From assembly GCA_041736465.1 (NCBI GenBank), contig JBGSTO010000685.1:1-64000 (forward strand): a stretch of DNA of 64,000 nucleotides, given 5' to 3'. The position numbers and the translations under genes were made by a program. Shown one piece after another: positions 14,949 to 24,069 of the stretch. The notes beneath the pieces were generated by a model. The model searched no databases, was not told the origin of the DNA, and saw only the letters and a list, made by a program, of their open reading frames with translations. Positions within the stretch are counted from its first letter, which is position 1. Each line of letters opens with the position of its first letter. The DNA is from JAJUJL01 sp041736465. GTDB lineage: Bacteria > Chloroflexota > Anaerolineae > Anaerolineales > UBA4823.

Positions 14949-15506
14949 ATGCAAAATAAAATACGCCGGTACAACTTGTTTGCACTGCTTTGCCTGCTCG
15001 TGTCTTTGGGCTGGATTTGGCTGACGAAAGTGCCCCCTGGCAGCAGCGCCTATGCCGCTCAGCCTATCCCGCGCAAGTCGTTCGCAGCTCCAGATTTCAT
15101 TCTGCCGGCTCCCGATGGTGCAGTGTACAACTTACAAGATCTGCGCGGCCGGCCTGTGATTATCAATTTCTGGGCTTCATGGTGCCCCCCGTGCCGTGCT
15201 GAAATGCCAGCCTTAGAGCGCGTCTACGCCGAGTATCAGGAGGATGGCTTGATCGTGCTGGCAGTCAACACGACCAATCAAGATGATCTACAGGCAGCCC
15301 TGGATTTCGCAGCCTCTTTGAATCTCACCTTTCCAATCCTCCTGGATGAGATTGGCGATGTTTCTTCCCTCTACCAGCTGCAAGCGATGCCAACCACTTT
15401 CTTTGTCGATGCGCAAGGCATCATCCAGGATGTTGTAGTGGGCGGTCCTATGGCAGAAGCTCTGTTGAGAGTAAGGGCAGAGCAGTTGATCGGGGAGGTG
15501 CGTTGA
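14949..15506 (+). CDS. TlpA/ResA-like membrane-anchored thioredoxin
   Basis: The 185-residue protein has an N-terminal membrane anchor (residues 8-26) and an extracytoplasmic thioredoxin domain with APDFILPAPDG, INFWASWCPPCRAEMPAL (active CxxC with Pro-Pro), and the cis-proline in LQAMPTTFFVD. Such proteins reduce disulfides outside the membrane, for example in cytochrome c maturation. Its TGA overlaps the ATG of the next gene, so the two are coupled. It differs from the two nearby lipoproteins in keeping an ordinary CPPC site. Confidence 0.9.
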   Translation: MQNKIRRYNLFALLCLLVSLGWIWLTKVPPGSSAYAAQPIPRKSFAAPDFILPAPDGAVYNLQDLRGRPVIINFWASWCPPCRAEMPALERVYAEYQEDGLIVLAVNTTNQDDLQAALDFAASLNLTFPILLDEIGDVSSLYQLQAMPTTFFVDAQGIIQDVVVGGPMAEALLRVRAEQLIGEVR

Positions 15507-16279
15507 TGCTGCCGATCCTGAACATTGGTCCTCTGGCGATCCAGGCACCCGGTCTGGCAGTATTCGTCGCCCTGTGGTTAGGATTATCACTGGCTGAGAA
15601 ACACGCCCCCTCGCGCGGCATAGATCCCTATCACATCTACAATCTGGTCGCCATCAGCCTGGTGGCCGGCATCCTCGGCGCTCGCCTGGTTTACGCAGGT
15701 CGCTACCCGAACGCATTCATCCAAAGCCCAATTTCATTGATCTCGCTCAATCCGTCCCTGCTCGATCCCGCAGGCGGCGTATTTTTGGCTCTTGTTGCTG
15801 CCGTAATCTACGCACAGCGCCGCAGTATGTCTTTCTGGCGCACGTTGGATGCGCTCACACCGGTCGCCTCGGTGCTGGCAGTAGGGCTTGGGATTAGCCA
15901 CCTGGCTTCAGGCAGCTTCTTCGGAGTTGAGACCAGCCTGCCATGGGCGATCGAGTTATTTGGCGCCAGCCGGCATCCCACCCAGGTCTATGAAATTCTT
16001 GGCGCGCTGCTCATCCTGATTCTCATCTGGCCGGGTCGAAAATGGGTAGAGCGCCTGCAGGGAGGAGGGGTCTTTCTGCGCTTCACGGCATTGTACGCCG
16101 TGCTCTATCTGCTTGTGGATGCTTTTCGCGCCGATAGCGCCATTGTCTTGGGCAGCTTCCGCCTGGGACAAATCGCAGCCATGTTTGTTCTGGTGGCAAG
16201 TGTATGGTTTATGGGTAGATTGCCTGATGAAGACAGTCAACCAGATCAGATACCAGCCATTCCCTCTCACACAATGTAG
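15506..16279 (+). CDS. Prolipoprotein diacylglyceryl transferase (Lgt)-like membrane protein
   Basis: The 257-residue polytopic protein carries the Lgt family signature SRHPTQVYE and an arginine in GARLVYAGRYP. Lgt transfers diacylglycerol from phosphatidylglycerol to the lipobox cysteine. The region matching the HGG of classical Lgt reads LLDPAGGVF, so the usual catalytic-loop histidine is replaced by alanine; the protein may be a divergent paralog. ATG at 15506 overlaps the upstream TGA and follows GGGGAGGTG. Coupling to a thiol oxidoreductase is unusual for a housekeeping lgt. Confidence 0.75.
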   Translation: MLPILNIGPLAIQAPGLAVFVALWLGLSLAEKHAPSRGIDPYHIYNLVAISLVAGILGARLVYAGRYPNAFIQSPISLISLNPSLLDPAGGVFLALVAAVIYAQRRSMSFWRTLDALTPVASVLAVGLGISHLASGSFFGVETSLPWAIELFGASRHPTQVYEILGALLILILIWPGRKWVERLQGGGVFLRFTALYAVLYLLVDAFRADSAIVLGSFRLGQIAAMFVLVASVWFMGRLPDEDSQPDQIPAIPSHTM

Positions 16280-16347
16280 CCTGAGGGCGATTTTTGCATC
16301 TAAGAAGAGGAATTTTACTCCCCCGAGTTAAATATACAGGAGATCTT

Positions 16348-16758
16348 ATGCAGGAAGAACTTGGCTTTGAGGTAAAGTTAGATCTGCCCTACGATGCCGC
16401 GCTAGAGCGTGTCATCCAGGCGCTGAAGGTAGAAGGATTTGGTGTGCTAACTCGCATCGATGTGCGCTCCACTCTGAAAGAAAAGCTGGGCGAAGATTTT
16501 CGACCCTTTATGATTTTTGGCGCTTGCAATCCACCCCTGGCACACCGGGCGCTCACTGCTGATCCGGCAGCAGGTCTGATGCTCCCCTGCAATATAACCG
16601 TCGAGGCAGGCGAGGGGGGAGGCTCCATTGTGAGGATCGCAGACCCCCAGGTGATGATGATGGTTGGCGGGCTGGGGAAAAACGCTCAACTCGCACAGAT
16701 CGCTGGTGAGGCGCGCGCCAAACTGGAGCGAGTCTCCATTTCGCTGTTGAGCAATTAA
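16348..16758 (+). CDS. DUF302 domain protein
   Basis: The 136-residue cytoplasmic protein is a single DUF302 domain: LDLPYDAALERVIQALKVEGFGVLT, then RPFMIFGACNPPLAHRAL and GLMLPCNITV. The fold is known but its function is not; such proteins are often found near metal or redox genes. ATG at 16348 has CAGGAG seven bases upstream. It lies 69 bp after the Lgt-like gene and 6 bp before folB. Confidence 0.85.
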   Translation: MQEELGFEVKLDLPYDAALERVIQALKVEGFGVLTRIDVRSTLKEKLGEDFRPFMIFGACNPPLAHRALTADPAAGLMLPCNITVEAGEGGGSIVRIADPQVMMMVGGLGKNAQLAQIAGEARAKLERVSISLLSN

Positions 16759-16764
16759 CCTGGC

Positions 16765-17124
16765 ATGGATCGAATCTTCATTCTGGAGCTGGAAGCACAC
16801 GGCGTTATCGGAGTTCATGCGTGGGAGCGCCAGGCTCCGCAAAGAATCCTGATCGATGTCAGCCTGGAGGTTGACATTACGCACACAGCCAGACGCGATG
16901 CCCTGGGCAGCGACAGCCTGGATTATGGGCTGCTTGCAGACTCTTTGCGCAAGCTTGTCGAGCAGACTTCCCGCTACACCCTGGAAGCATTAGCCGAAGA
17001 TCTGGCAGCTTTATGCCTGCAGCATCCGGGTGTGCAGCGTGTTCACCTGCGGGTAATAAAGCCAGGCGCTGTTCCCGCAGCAAAAGGTGCTGGCATCGAG
17101 ATTGAGCGCGGGCAGGGGCTGTAA
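16765..17124 (+). CDS. folB: Dihydroneopterin aldolase
   Basis: The 119-residue protein is of normal family length, with ELEAHGVIGVHAWERQAPQ, a central Tyr (LDYGLLADSL), and YTLEALAEDLA followed by the C-terminal VIKPGAVPAAKGAGIEI. FolB cleaves dihydroneopterin to hydroxymethyl-dihydropterin and glycolaldehyde in folate synthesis. It starts 6 bp after the DUF302 gene and converges with folE, the first enzyme of the same pathway, leaving 21 bp between stops. Confidence 0.93.
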   Translation: MDRIFILELEAHGVIGVHAWERQAPQRILIDVSLEVDITHTARRDALGSDSLDYGLLADSLRKLVEQTSRYTLEALAEDLAALCLQHPGVQRVHLRVIKPGAVPAAKGAGIEIERGQGL

Positions 17125-17145
17125 AATCACGCCCTCTCGACAGGC

Positions 17146-17787
17146 TCAGAACATAGGCTCAGAGCCGCGCGAGATGTTTTCTAGAAATTCCTGCCGAGTG
17201 GCTGGATTTTTGCGGAAATAGCCCAGCATGGCAGAGGTGGTCATGCGGGCTTCATGTTTCTTGACACCCCGCATCGTTGCACACAGGTGGAGACCTTCAA
17301 CCACCACGCCCACACCCAGAGGCTGGAGCAGTTCCTGGATGAACTCTGCAATTTGCCGGGTCATCCGTTCTTGAACCTGGATTCTGCGTGCAAACAGATC
17401 GACTACCCGAGGAATTTTCGAGAGGCCCAACACCCGGCCGCGAGGCAGATAGGCAACATGGGCTCGCCCGATAAAAGGCAGCATGTGGTGTTCGCACAGG
17501 CTGTAGAATTCGATATCTCTGACCAGTACCATCTCGTCATAGGCAACATCAAATACGGCATCATTGATCAGGGCGAGCGGATCTTGCCGGTATCCGGCAA
17601 GCAGTTCGTGGTACATGCGCGCAACCCGCTCCGGCGTTCTTAGCAATCCTTCCCGATCAGGATTTTCTCCGAAGGCAACCAGCATTTGACGAACTGCTTG
17701 CTGGATAGCTGCTTCGTCAATATCCCCTTCGTTTAGAAGTTCGGATATCCGGTAGAGGGCATCTTCGTTCACGGATTCTAATGACAT
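17146..17787 (-). CDS. folE: GTP cyclohydrolase I (type IA)
   Basis: The 213-residue protein has ENPDREGLLRTPERVARMY, the zinc ligands in YSLCEHHMLPF and LHLCATMRGV, and FIGRAHVAYLPRGRVLGLSK. It turns GTP into dihydroneopterin triphosphate, the first step of folate synthesis. The zinc cysteines and histidines are all kept, so it is the classical IA type. It converges with folB. Confidence 0.96.
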   Translation of the reverse strand: MSLESVNEDALYRISELLNEGDIDEAAIQQAVRQMLVAFGENPDREGLLRTPERVARMYHELLAGYRQDPLALINDAVFDVAYDEMVLVRDIEFYSLCEHHMLPFIGRAHVAYLPRGRVLGLSKIPRVVDLFARRIQVQERMTRQIAEFIQELLQPLGVGVVVEGLHLCATMRGVKKHEARMTTSAMLGYFRKNPATRQEFLENISRGSEPMF

Positions 17788-17852
17788 GCTGATCCCTTAT
17801 CTGTAATTGGGCAATGAAGTGTACCCCCATTATATCTCCCCGTCAAATTAAT

Positions 17853-17888
17853 CGAGATGGAGATGGACAGCATTCCATCTCCATCTCG
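17853..17888. terminator. Strong hairpin after hpf, probable terminator
   Basis: A perfect 15-bp stem (17853-17867 with 17874-17888) closes a six-base loop. On the minus strand it is followed by an AT-rich stretch with a short T-run, on the plus strand by AAGTTTTC. It lies 20 bp after the hpf stop and may separate hpf from folE. Confidence 0.6.
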
Positions 17889-17907
17889 AAGTTTTCGTGC
17901 CAGACCA

Positions 17908-18474
17908 TCAGGCAATATCAGGTTCGATCAGTCCGTAGGTGCCATCTCGCCGCCGGTAAAGGACGTTCACAATATTGGTGGCTGCATTGTAGAACACAAA
18001 GAAATCCTCATGACCCAACAGTTCCATCTGTTCAATAGCCTCGTATTCATCCATTGGACTGAGCGCAAAATGCTTCCGCCGGGCGATAATTGGCCCGAGG
18101 GTATCGGTAGTTTCTTCTTTTTCCTCGGGTGTTAGCACATCTGTCACTGTACGCCCATCGCCGCGACCGCGGTAGCGCTTGCCTTTGTAGCGTTCCATAC
18201 GACGTTGAATCTTGTCTAAGGCATTATCTAAAGCAGCGAAGATATCCTCGCTCCGTTCTTCTGAGCGGAGAATAAATCCCTTTCCCCGAACGGTGATCTG
18301 CGCTACCTGGCGATCTGCAGCGCTGCGAGCTGACTTGATATAGGCTACATCAACTCGCGCCTCCTCGATCCCTGGTAAATAGCGGTCAAGCTTCCCAACT
18401 TTCTTGTCTACGTAATCGCGGATGCGATCCGTCACATCCATGTTACGACCGTAAATTTCCACTTCTAGAGCCAT
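17908..18474 (-). CDS. hpf: Ribosome hibernation-promoting factor, long form
   Basis: The 188-residue protein has an N-terminal RaiA/HPF fold (MALEVEIYGRNMDVTDRIRD, then AQITVRGKG and AALDNALDKIQRRMERYKGK) and the C-terminal dimerisation domain of long HPF (RRKHFALSPMDEYEAIEQM, HEDFFVFYNA). Long HPF pairs 70S ribosomes into inactive 100S dimers during stress or starvation. The second in-frame ATG, at 18474, is chosen because GGAGG sits six bases upstream; the one at 18480 touches that site. Confidence 0.95.
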   Translation of the reverse strand: MALEVEIYGRNMDVTDRIRDYVDKKVGKLDRYLPGIEEARVDVAYIKSARSAADRQVAQITVRGKGFILRSEERSEDIFAALDNALDKIQRRMERYKGKRYRGRGDGRTVTDVLTPEEKEETTDTLGPIIARRKHFALSPMDEYEAIEQMELLGHEDFFVFYNAATNIVNVLYRRRDGTYGLIEPDIA

Positions 18475-18563
18475 GATCATCCTCCAATTCTGTCAGTAGG
18501 ATAATAGGTCAAAATCCATCCGCCCACCAGTCTGGACTCTCTGGTGAAGAAGATAGGTTGACC

Positions 18564-19277
18564 TTATACTGCGCGTGCCAATGCCAACCCATACACATCC
18601 TTTGCCCCAACCTGCATTAGCGCAGATGCACAGGCGTGCATGGTAGCGCCTGTTGTGATCACATCGTCAATCACCAGCACTCGCTTACCTGCCACTTCAT
18701 CATCGGCTGTGAATGCGCCTTGAACGTTGGCATGTCGAGAAGCCAGCGACAACCCTACCTGAGTATGGGTCTCTCTTGTGCGCTTCAAGGCTTGAGGTTT
18801 GTGAGTCAGCCCGGTCATAAGAGTAAGAGGGAAGGCCAATAAAGCTGCTTGATTATACCCACGCGCCTTCAAGCGCGCCATACCCAGCGGAACCGGTATC
18901 ACGAGATCCAACCCCCATCCCAGCTCCATAAGCAGTTCAACCAGGTGAGCGGACAATACCTCGCCCAGGGCTACGTCTCGCCGGTATTTTAATGCATGGA
19001 TTGCCTGGCGCAGAGATCCATCGAAGTATCCCCAGGCGCGTACCTGCCGGATTCGAGGTTTGCTGGCGCGACAAAGGCCGCATATTCCGGAATTACCGAC
19101 GGGTTGGCTGCAGATGGGACATAGTGGGGGAACTAACCGTTTTACGCTTGCCTGACAATTGGCACACCAACGACTGCCCAATTGGCCGCAGCCTACGCAG
19201 CGCGGTGGATACAGCCAATCAAGGCCTGTCCAAATCCATCGATAAATGTGGTATGCCGGACGTACCGGCGTAGACAT
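18564..19277 (-). CDS. comF: ComF-family phosphoribosyltransferase-like protein
   Basis: This 237-residue protein has an N-terminal double zinc ribbon (CVGCGQLGSRWCANC, CPICSQPVGNSGICGLC) and a PRTase fold with the phosphate loop VLVIDDVITTGATM. ComF proteins are needed for DNA uptake in competent bacteria, probably on the cytoplasmic side, by an unknown reaction. GGAGCGGA precedes the ATG. It lies 57 bp after tadC on the same strand; the Tad pilus genes may be read with it. Confidence 0.92.
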   Translation of the reverse strand: MSTPVRPAYHIYRWIWTGLDWLYPPRCVGCGQLGSRWCANCQASVKRLVPPLCPICSQPVGNSGICGLCRASKPRIRQVRAWGYFDGSLRQAIHALKYRRDVALGEVLSAHLVELLMELGWGLDLVIPVPLGMARLKARGYNQAALLAFPLTLMTGLTHKPQALKRTRETHTQVGLSLASRHANVQGAFTADDEVAGKRVLVIDDVITTGATMHACASALMQVGAKDVYGLALARAV

Positions 19278-19334
19278 TCCGCTCCCTCGCGGTGACGCTA
19301 GGATAGGTTCAAGTTATTCTTATTATAGCAGAGC

Positions 19335-20288
19335 TTAACCGCCGAAGAGCACGCCTCGTAGCGCCGATCTGAACAAAAGCAAAAACGCAGGTGTCATCAG
19401 CACAATACAAATTGATGGGAAAATCAGCAAAGCCATCGGAATCAGCATCTTTACCGGCGCCTTATGCGCCTCTTCCTCGGCTAGCTGCCGCCGGCGGATG
19501 CGCATCTGGTCGGATTGGATGCGCAGCACCTTTGCCATGCTAACACCCAACTGTTCACTTTGGATCACCGCGGCAACGAAGCTGGTCATCTCCGGGATTC
19601 CCATCCGGTCCGCCATATCCCTGAGCGCCTCACGCCTCAGCTTTCCAAGCTGAATTTCTCTCAGCACGCGTCCGAGTGCGATGCTTAGCTCGTTATCCCA
19701 TTTCTCATTGACTTTCTGCATGGCGCCATCCAGGCCCAGGCCAGCTTCCACACAGATGGTCAGCAGATCCAGCACATCGGGCATAGCCTTACGAATCGAT
19801 TTCTGGCGGCGTTGGATGCGGCTGGTCAGCAGCAAATCTGGCAGGTAAAAGCCCAACGCCAGAAGCGCACCTGTAATCAGCAGCTTCCGGCTCCAGGCCC
19901 AATCTTTGGCTCCAACCGAAAATACAAAGATCATTAAGCCACCAAAGATGGCGGCCAGCACAAATCGGGCTGCCCAAAATGTGGTTGCATCCAGGCCGCT
20001 CGGATTACCCGCCAGTTCCAGGCGGTGGTGGGTGGACTGGATAGCATTTTGAGGGGTGAATTTTAAAGCAAGATTACCGATTTTCCGCGCTAAAGGATAA
20101 ATGATCCGTTCGGTAATCGGTTGGGAAAGCTCGATCTCCTCGAGTGAGGCCGTCTCTCCGCGCATAGCAAATTCTGCCAGGCGCGACTGCAGTGGATCAT
20201 CACCCTGACCCTCACGCAAACCAATTACAACTAAAACAATCGCACCAACTACCAGGGCAGCGCCGATACCAATCAACATCCAGGGCAT
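19335..20288 (-). CDS. tadC: Tad pilus inner-membrane platform protein TadC
   Basis: The 317-residue protein has hydrophobic segments at the N-terminus, middle and C-terminus around a type II secretion F domain (MPDVLDLLTICVEAGLGLDGAM, then LGVSMAKVLRIQSDQMRIRRRQLAEE). With TadB it forms the membrane platform on which TadA drives pilin polymerisation. It begins 23 bp after tadB behind a GGAGG site and is the last pilus gene of the operon. Confidence 0.9.
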   Translation of the reverse strand: MPWMLIGIGAALVVGAIVLVVIGLREGQGDDPLQSRLAEFAMRGETASLEEIELSQPITERIIYPLARKIGNLALKFTPQNAIQSTHHRLELAGNPSGLDATTFWAARFVLAAIFGGLMIFVFSVGAKDWAWSRKLLITGALLALGFYLPDLLLTSRIQRRQKSIRKAMPDVLDLLTICVEAGLGLDGAMQKVNEKWDNELSIALGRVLREIQLGKLRREALRDMADRMGIPEMTSFVAAVIQSEQLGVSMAKVLRIQSDQMRIRRRQLAEEEAHKAPVKMLIPMALLIFPSICIVLMTPAFLLLFRSALRGVLFGG

Positions 20289-20311
20289 GTGTGCCTCCGT
20301 CTCATTCCTCG

Positions 20312-21280
20312 CTATACATCGATCGTAGCGATCTTATTCATCACAAAGTAACCGGCGACGATCATCAAACCACCGAGTATCAGCATAGGGATACCCACAA
20401 TACGAGTGTCCTCGTTGAAAAACTGCATCATATAAGATCGATTCAGGGCAAAGAGCGCTACCAGAATCATCACCGGCATCAGTGCCAGGAAACGCCCAGA
20501 GTACATCACCTGGGTAGTAAGCACCCGAATCTCGCCTTTGATACGCACTCTCTCGCGGATGGTGTGAGAAATGGTATCGAGGATCTCAGCCAGGTTGCCG
20601 CCTACCTCACGCTGCACGTTGACTGCCGCGATGACCAAGTCCAGATCATCGCTCGGTATCCTGCGGAACAAGTTGTCCAGCGCCTTATCCATCGTCAGGC
20701 CAATTTGCATTTCCTGCACCACGCGCCGGAATTCATCCGAAATCGGAGGAGGCAGTTCCCTGCTCACCGCCTCCATGGCTTGCATGGTTGAATAACCTGC
20801 CCGCAACCCATTTACCATCAAATTGAGCATATCCGCAAGCTGGTCATTAAAACGCTGCAATCGTTGAGATTGCATTCTTTTGACATAGAAGCGCGGGATC
20901 AGCATGCCCCCCAGGAACCCCAGCACGGCAAACGGGATCGATTGCCCAAAGATGTACCAGGCAACGAAGCCGACCCCGAATCCCAGGATGATCATCACTG
21001 CCAGGTATTCACCGGTTTTCAGCTTCAGGTCGGCACGCGCCAGCTCGCGCGCGATCCCGCCTCCCCAGGTAGAGCGCTCCAGACGGACGTTTAGCCAATC
21101 CCCCACCGGAGTGGTACGTCCCCCCGCCTGGCGCGAGGCAGCTGTTTCATCCTCAACGTACCGCCCCAACCGTTCTTCGACGAGTGAGCGCTCGCTGGTT
21201 GCAGTGATGACAATCCCTACCACCAGCAGCAGCAATGCGACCCCCCCTCCAGCGATGAGTATCAGGATCAGTGGATCCAT
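20312..21280 (-). CDS. tadB: Tad pilus inner-membrane platform protein TadB
   Basis: The 322-residue protein has an N-terminal membrane segment, two central ones and a type II secretion F domain (LADMLNLMVNGLRAGYSTMQAMEAVS, VNVQREVGGNLAEILDTISHTIRER). It pairs with TadC as the core of the Flp pilus assembly platform. It follows tadA by 43 bp and has an AGGA site before the ATG. Confidence 0.92.
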   Translation of the reverse strand: MDPLILILIAGGGVALLLLVVGIVITATSERSLVEERLGRYVEDETAASRQAGGRTTPVGDWLNVRLERSTWGGGIARELARADLKLKTGEYLAVMIILGFGVGFVAWYIFGQSIPFAVLGFLGGMLIPRFYVKRMQSQRLQRFNDQLADMLNLMVNGLRAGYSTMQAMEAVSRELPPPISDEFRRVVQEMQIGLTMDKALDNLFRRIPSDDLDLVIAAVNVQREVGGNLAEILDTISHTIRERVRIKGEIRVLTTQVMYSGRFLALMPVMILVALFALNRSYMMQFFNEDTRIVGIPMLILGGLMIVAGYFVMNKIATIDV

Positions 21281-21323
21281 CCAGTCCTCACAGTATCCAT
21301 ATCAACGACGGTGGTAAAAATAC

Positions 21324-22739
21324 CTAATACCGTCTGCGTTCGCCAATTCCGAAAATCGAGGCAGGCAAATGGATGCCCGATGCCTCAATCTTGTCGATAA
21401 ATTTGGGGCGTAAACCGGTGGGGCGCAGCCTGCCGATTACTTTCCCGTTCTCGTACCCGCTCTGTTCGAACATGAAGACATCTGTCATGGTAATGACATC
21501 GCCTTCCATTCCGCTGACCTCTGTAATATTGACCACCCGGCGGGAGCCATCGCGCATACGTTCCTGGTGAACAACCAGATCAATAGCAGAAGAGATCTGT
21601 TCCCGAACCGCGCGCACGGGAAGCTCCATGCCTGCCATCAACACCATGGTCTCGATACGGGAGAGCGTATCGCGAGGGCTGTTTGAGTGCGCAGTAGTCA
21701 TAGACCCATCGTGACCGGTGTTCATCGCTTGCAGCATGTCCAGCGCAGCTTCATCACGAATCTCGCCCACGATGATGCGATCGGGGCGCATACGCAGCGA
21801 GTTGATCACCAACTGGCGGATGGTTACCTCGCCGCGACCTTCGATATTGGGCGGGCGGGACTCGAGCGTCACCACATGCTCCTGGCGGAGCTGAAGCTCA
21901 GCAGCATTTTCGACGGTTACAACGCGTTCATCGTTGGGTATGAATTGAGAGAGAATATTGAGCAGAGTGGTTTTACCGGAACCGGTACCACCCGAGATGA
22001 TAATATTCAACCTTGACTCTACACAGGCTTTCAGCAGCTGCAGCGACTCAGGTGTCAGGGTTCCATATTGGACAAGCTGCTCGATCGTGATTGGGTTCTT
22101 GAAGAATTTACGAATAGTGATGACCGGGCCAACCAGAGATATAGGCGGAATGACCGCATTGACACGCGAGCCATCTGGAAGACGGGCGTCCACGTATGGA
22201 CTGGACTCATCGATGCGGCGTCCTAACGGCGCCACAATTCGGTCGATAATGCGCATCACATGGTCGTCGCTCTCGAATGACAATGGCACCCTGTGGAGCT
22301 TGCCAGCGCGCTCGATATAGATATTCTTCGCGCCGTTCACCATTACTTCGGTGATGCTTTCATCTTCCAGCAGCGGCTGCAGGGGGCCAAATCCAAGGAT
22401 TTCAGCAGCAATTTGTTCATACAATCGGTGCCGCTCAGGTCGGGAAAGTACGATGTTCTCCTCCGCCAACACCTGTTCGAACAGTTCCTGGATTGTGGTG
22501 CGTACATCACTAACACGCGTAATATCCATCCCGGGATCTAGCTCTGCCAGGAGGCGATTTTGAACACGGGATTTCAAGTCGAGGTAAGTATCCCGCTGGG
22601 CAGCCACGCCCGGCGCGGCGACCCTGCGCGCCTGGAGATTTAACAGCCGGGAATTATTTGCGCCGTTCTCTGGTGTTGGAGCACCAGAGGCGGCAGCCGG
22701 GGTTGTTTGTCCTTGTTCAATTCGCTTTAAGAGTGACAT
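21324..22739 (-). CDS. tadA: Tad pilus assembly ATPase TadA/CpaF
   Basis: The 471-residue secretion ATPase has an N-terminal domain with FGPLQPLLEDESITEVMVNG, a Walker A motif IISGGTGSGKTTLLN, the Asp box RIIVGEIRDEAALDMLQAM and a His box TGHDGSMTTAHSNS. It is the motor for extension, and perhaps retraction, of the Flp pilus. The first 60 residues are Ala/Pro-rich and poorly conserved. It lies between cpaE and tadB. Confidence 0.95.
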   Translation of the reverse strand: MSLLKRIEQGQTTPAAASGAPTPENGANNSRLLNLQARRVAAPGVAAQRDTYLDLKSRVQNRLLAELDPGMDITRVSDVRTTIQELFEQVLAEENIVLSRPERHRLYEQIAAEILGFGPLQPLLEDESITEVMVNGAKNIYIERAGKLHRVPLSFESDDHVMRIIDRIVAPLGRRIDESSPYVDARLPDGSRVNAVIPPISLVGPVITIRKFFKNPITIEQLVQYGTLTPESLQLLKACVESRLNIIISGGTGSGKTTLLNILSQFIPNDERVVTVENAAELQLRQEHVVTLESRPPNIEGRGEVTIRQLVINSLRMRPDRIIVGEIRDEAALDMLQAMNTGHDGSMTTAHSNSPRDTLSRIETMVLMAGMELPVRAVREQISSAIDLVVHQERMRDGSRRVVNITEVSGMEGDVITMTDVFMFEQSGYENGKVIGRLRPTGLRPKFIDKIEASGIHLPASIFGIGERRRY

Positions 22740-22787
22740 CGCACACCATACCTTCTTCGTGCATCAATTGCAGTGCAGGTATTTGAA

Positions 22788-24017
22788 CTAACGCGCCTGC
22801 TGAACCTCTTCTGCCATTAATTCGGCCCCGCGCTGGCGAACAAGCTCAGCCAGTGACAAGACCGCTCGAGAGACGGGTTTCGATTTATCGCTGATGATAA
22901 ACGGCATTCCTCGATTGATCGAGGGAATGACCACGCGGTCATCGTATGGAATGACAACCGCAACTTCATGTTTGAAGCTTTCGCTGACTTTTTCAGGTGT
23001 TATTCCAATTCGCCGGTCGAAACGATTCATCGTGAAGAGAATTCGGCGCGGGCTAACTTTAAGATCGCGCACCAGATTCATAAACAACCTGGCATTCTTG
23101 ATGGCTGGAATGTCCTGTGTCACCAGAAGAACCACCATATCGCTGCCTTCGATCGCCGCCAGGGTGGTATCGGTGAGGTAAGTGGACGTATCCACGATCA
23201 CATACGTAAACATACGCCGCAGAAAGTTGACAACCTTTATGAACTGCTCCCCGGAAACTTGCTCCGCATATTCTGGTCTCGGCGGGGAGGCCAAAATTTT
23301 CAAACCGGTTCCGGGATGTGTGATCGCCACCTCATTCACGACATCGTAGTCCAGTTCGTCTGCACGCTGCGTCAAATCAGCCAGGCTGTTTTTACCTTGC
23401 ATATTCAATACAACGGCCACATCCCCAAACTGCAGGTCCCCATCAACCAAAATGGTGGGTGTTTCCTCATTATGCAGCGCCATCGCCAGGTTTACCGCCA
23501 CAGTGGTTGTTCCGGCACCTCCCTTTGGGCTGTAAACAGTGATCATTCGCCCCTGCGTTGCTCGGGCGCCAGATGATGATAATGAGCCTGTTCCGGGTGG
23601 CCCACCTGCCGAGGAAGCCTTGGAGCGTTCCTCATTTGCCATCTTTCCAGCTCGCCGGATGGCAGCAGTCAGTTCATCTACCGCTGGAGGTTTGGTCAGA
23701 AAATCGCGCGCGCCTGCCAGCATTGCCCGGCGCATATAATTGGGGTCGCTCTGCACAGACAGAATCACGATCTGGGTGAACGGCACTGTGCGGCGGATCG
23801 CTTCTGTCGCCGCAATGCCATCCATGTCTGGCATATTGATATCCATCAATACGACGTCTGGGCGCGTCTGCTTTGAAACGTCGATCCCCTCACGACCGTT
23901 GCCAGCGACGCCAACCACTTCGATCTCAGGCTCAAATTGCAGAAGACGCCGGATATTCTCACGGGTCTCCTGCACATCATCAACGATGATTACACGAATT
24001 TTATTGCCAGCTGCCAT
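22788..24017 (-). CDS. cpaE: CpaE/TadZ localisation ATPase with intact response-regulator receiver domain
   Basis: The 409-residue protein joins an N-terminal receiver domain (IRVIIVDDVQETRENI; phospho-acceptor in VVLMDINMPDMDG; Lys in DFLTKPPAV) to a ParA/MinD-like ATPase with the deviant Walker A VYSPKGGAGTTTVAVNLA. CpaE/TadZ proteins place the pilus machine in the cell. Many family members have a degenerate receiver; here the acidic pair, phosphorylatable Asp and Lys all remain, so it may be switched by a kinase. GGAG lies before the ATG. Confidence 0.92.
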   Translation of the reverse strand: MAAGNKIRVIIVDDVQETRENIRRLLQFEPEIEVVGVAGNGREGIDVSKQTRPDVVLMDINMPDMDGIAATEAIRRTVPFTQIVILSVQSDPNYMRRAMLAGARDFLTKPPAVDELTAAIRRAGKMANEERSKASSAGGPPGTGSLSSSGARATQGRMITVYSPKGGAGTTTVAVNLAMALHNEETPTILVDGDLQFGDVAVVLNMQGKNSLADLTQRADELDYDVVNEVAITHPGTGLKILASPPRPEYAEQVSGEQFIKVVNFLRRMFTYVIVDTSTYLTDTTLAAIEGSDMVVLLVTQDIPAIKNARLFMNLVRDLKVSPRRILFTMNRFDRRIGITPEKVSESFKHEVAVVIPYDDRVVIPSINRGMPFIISDKSKPVSRAVLSLAELVRQRGAELMAEEVQQAR

Positions 24018-24069
24018 CCATGCACTCCGAAGCGCTCTCCGGGATCCTTTGCCAGTGATTGTACTCTAT

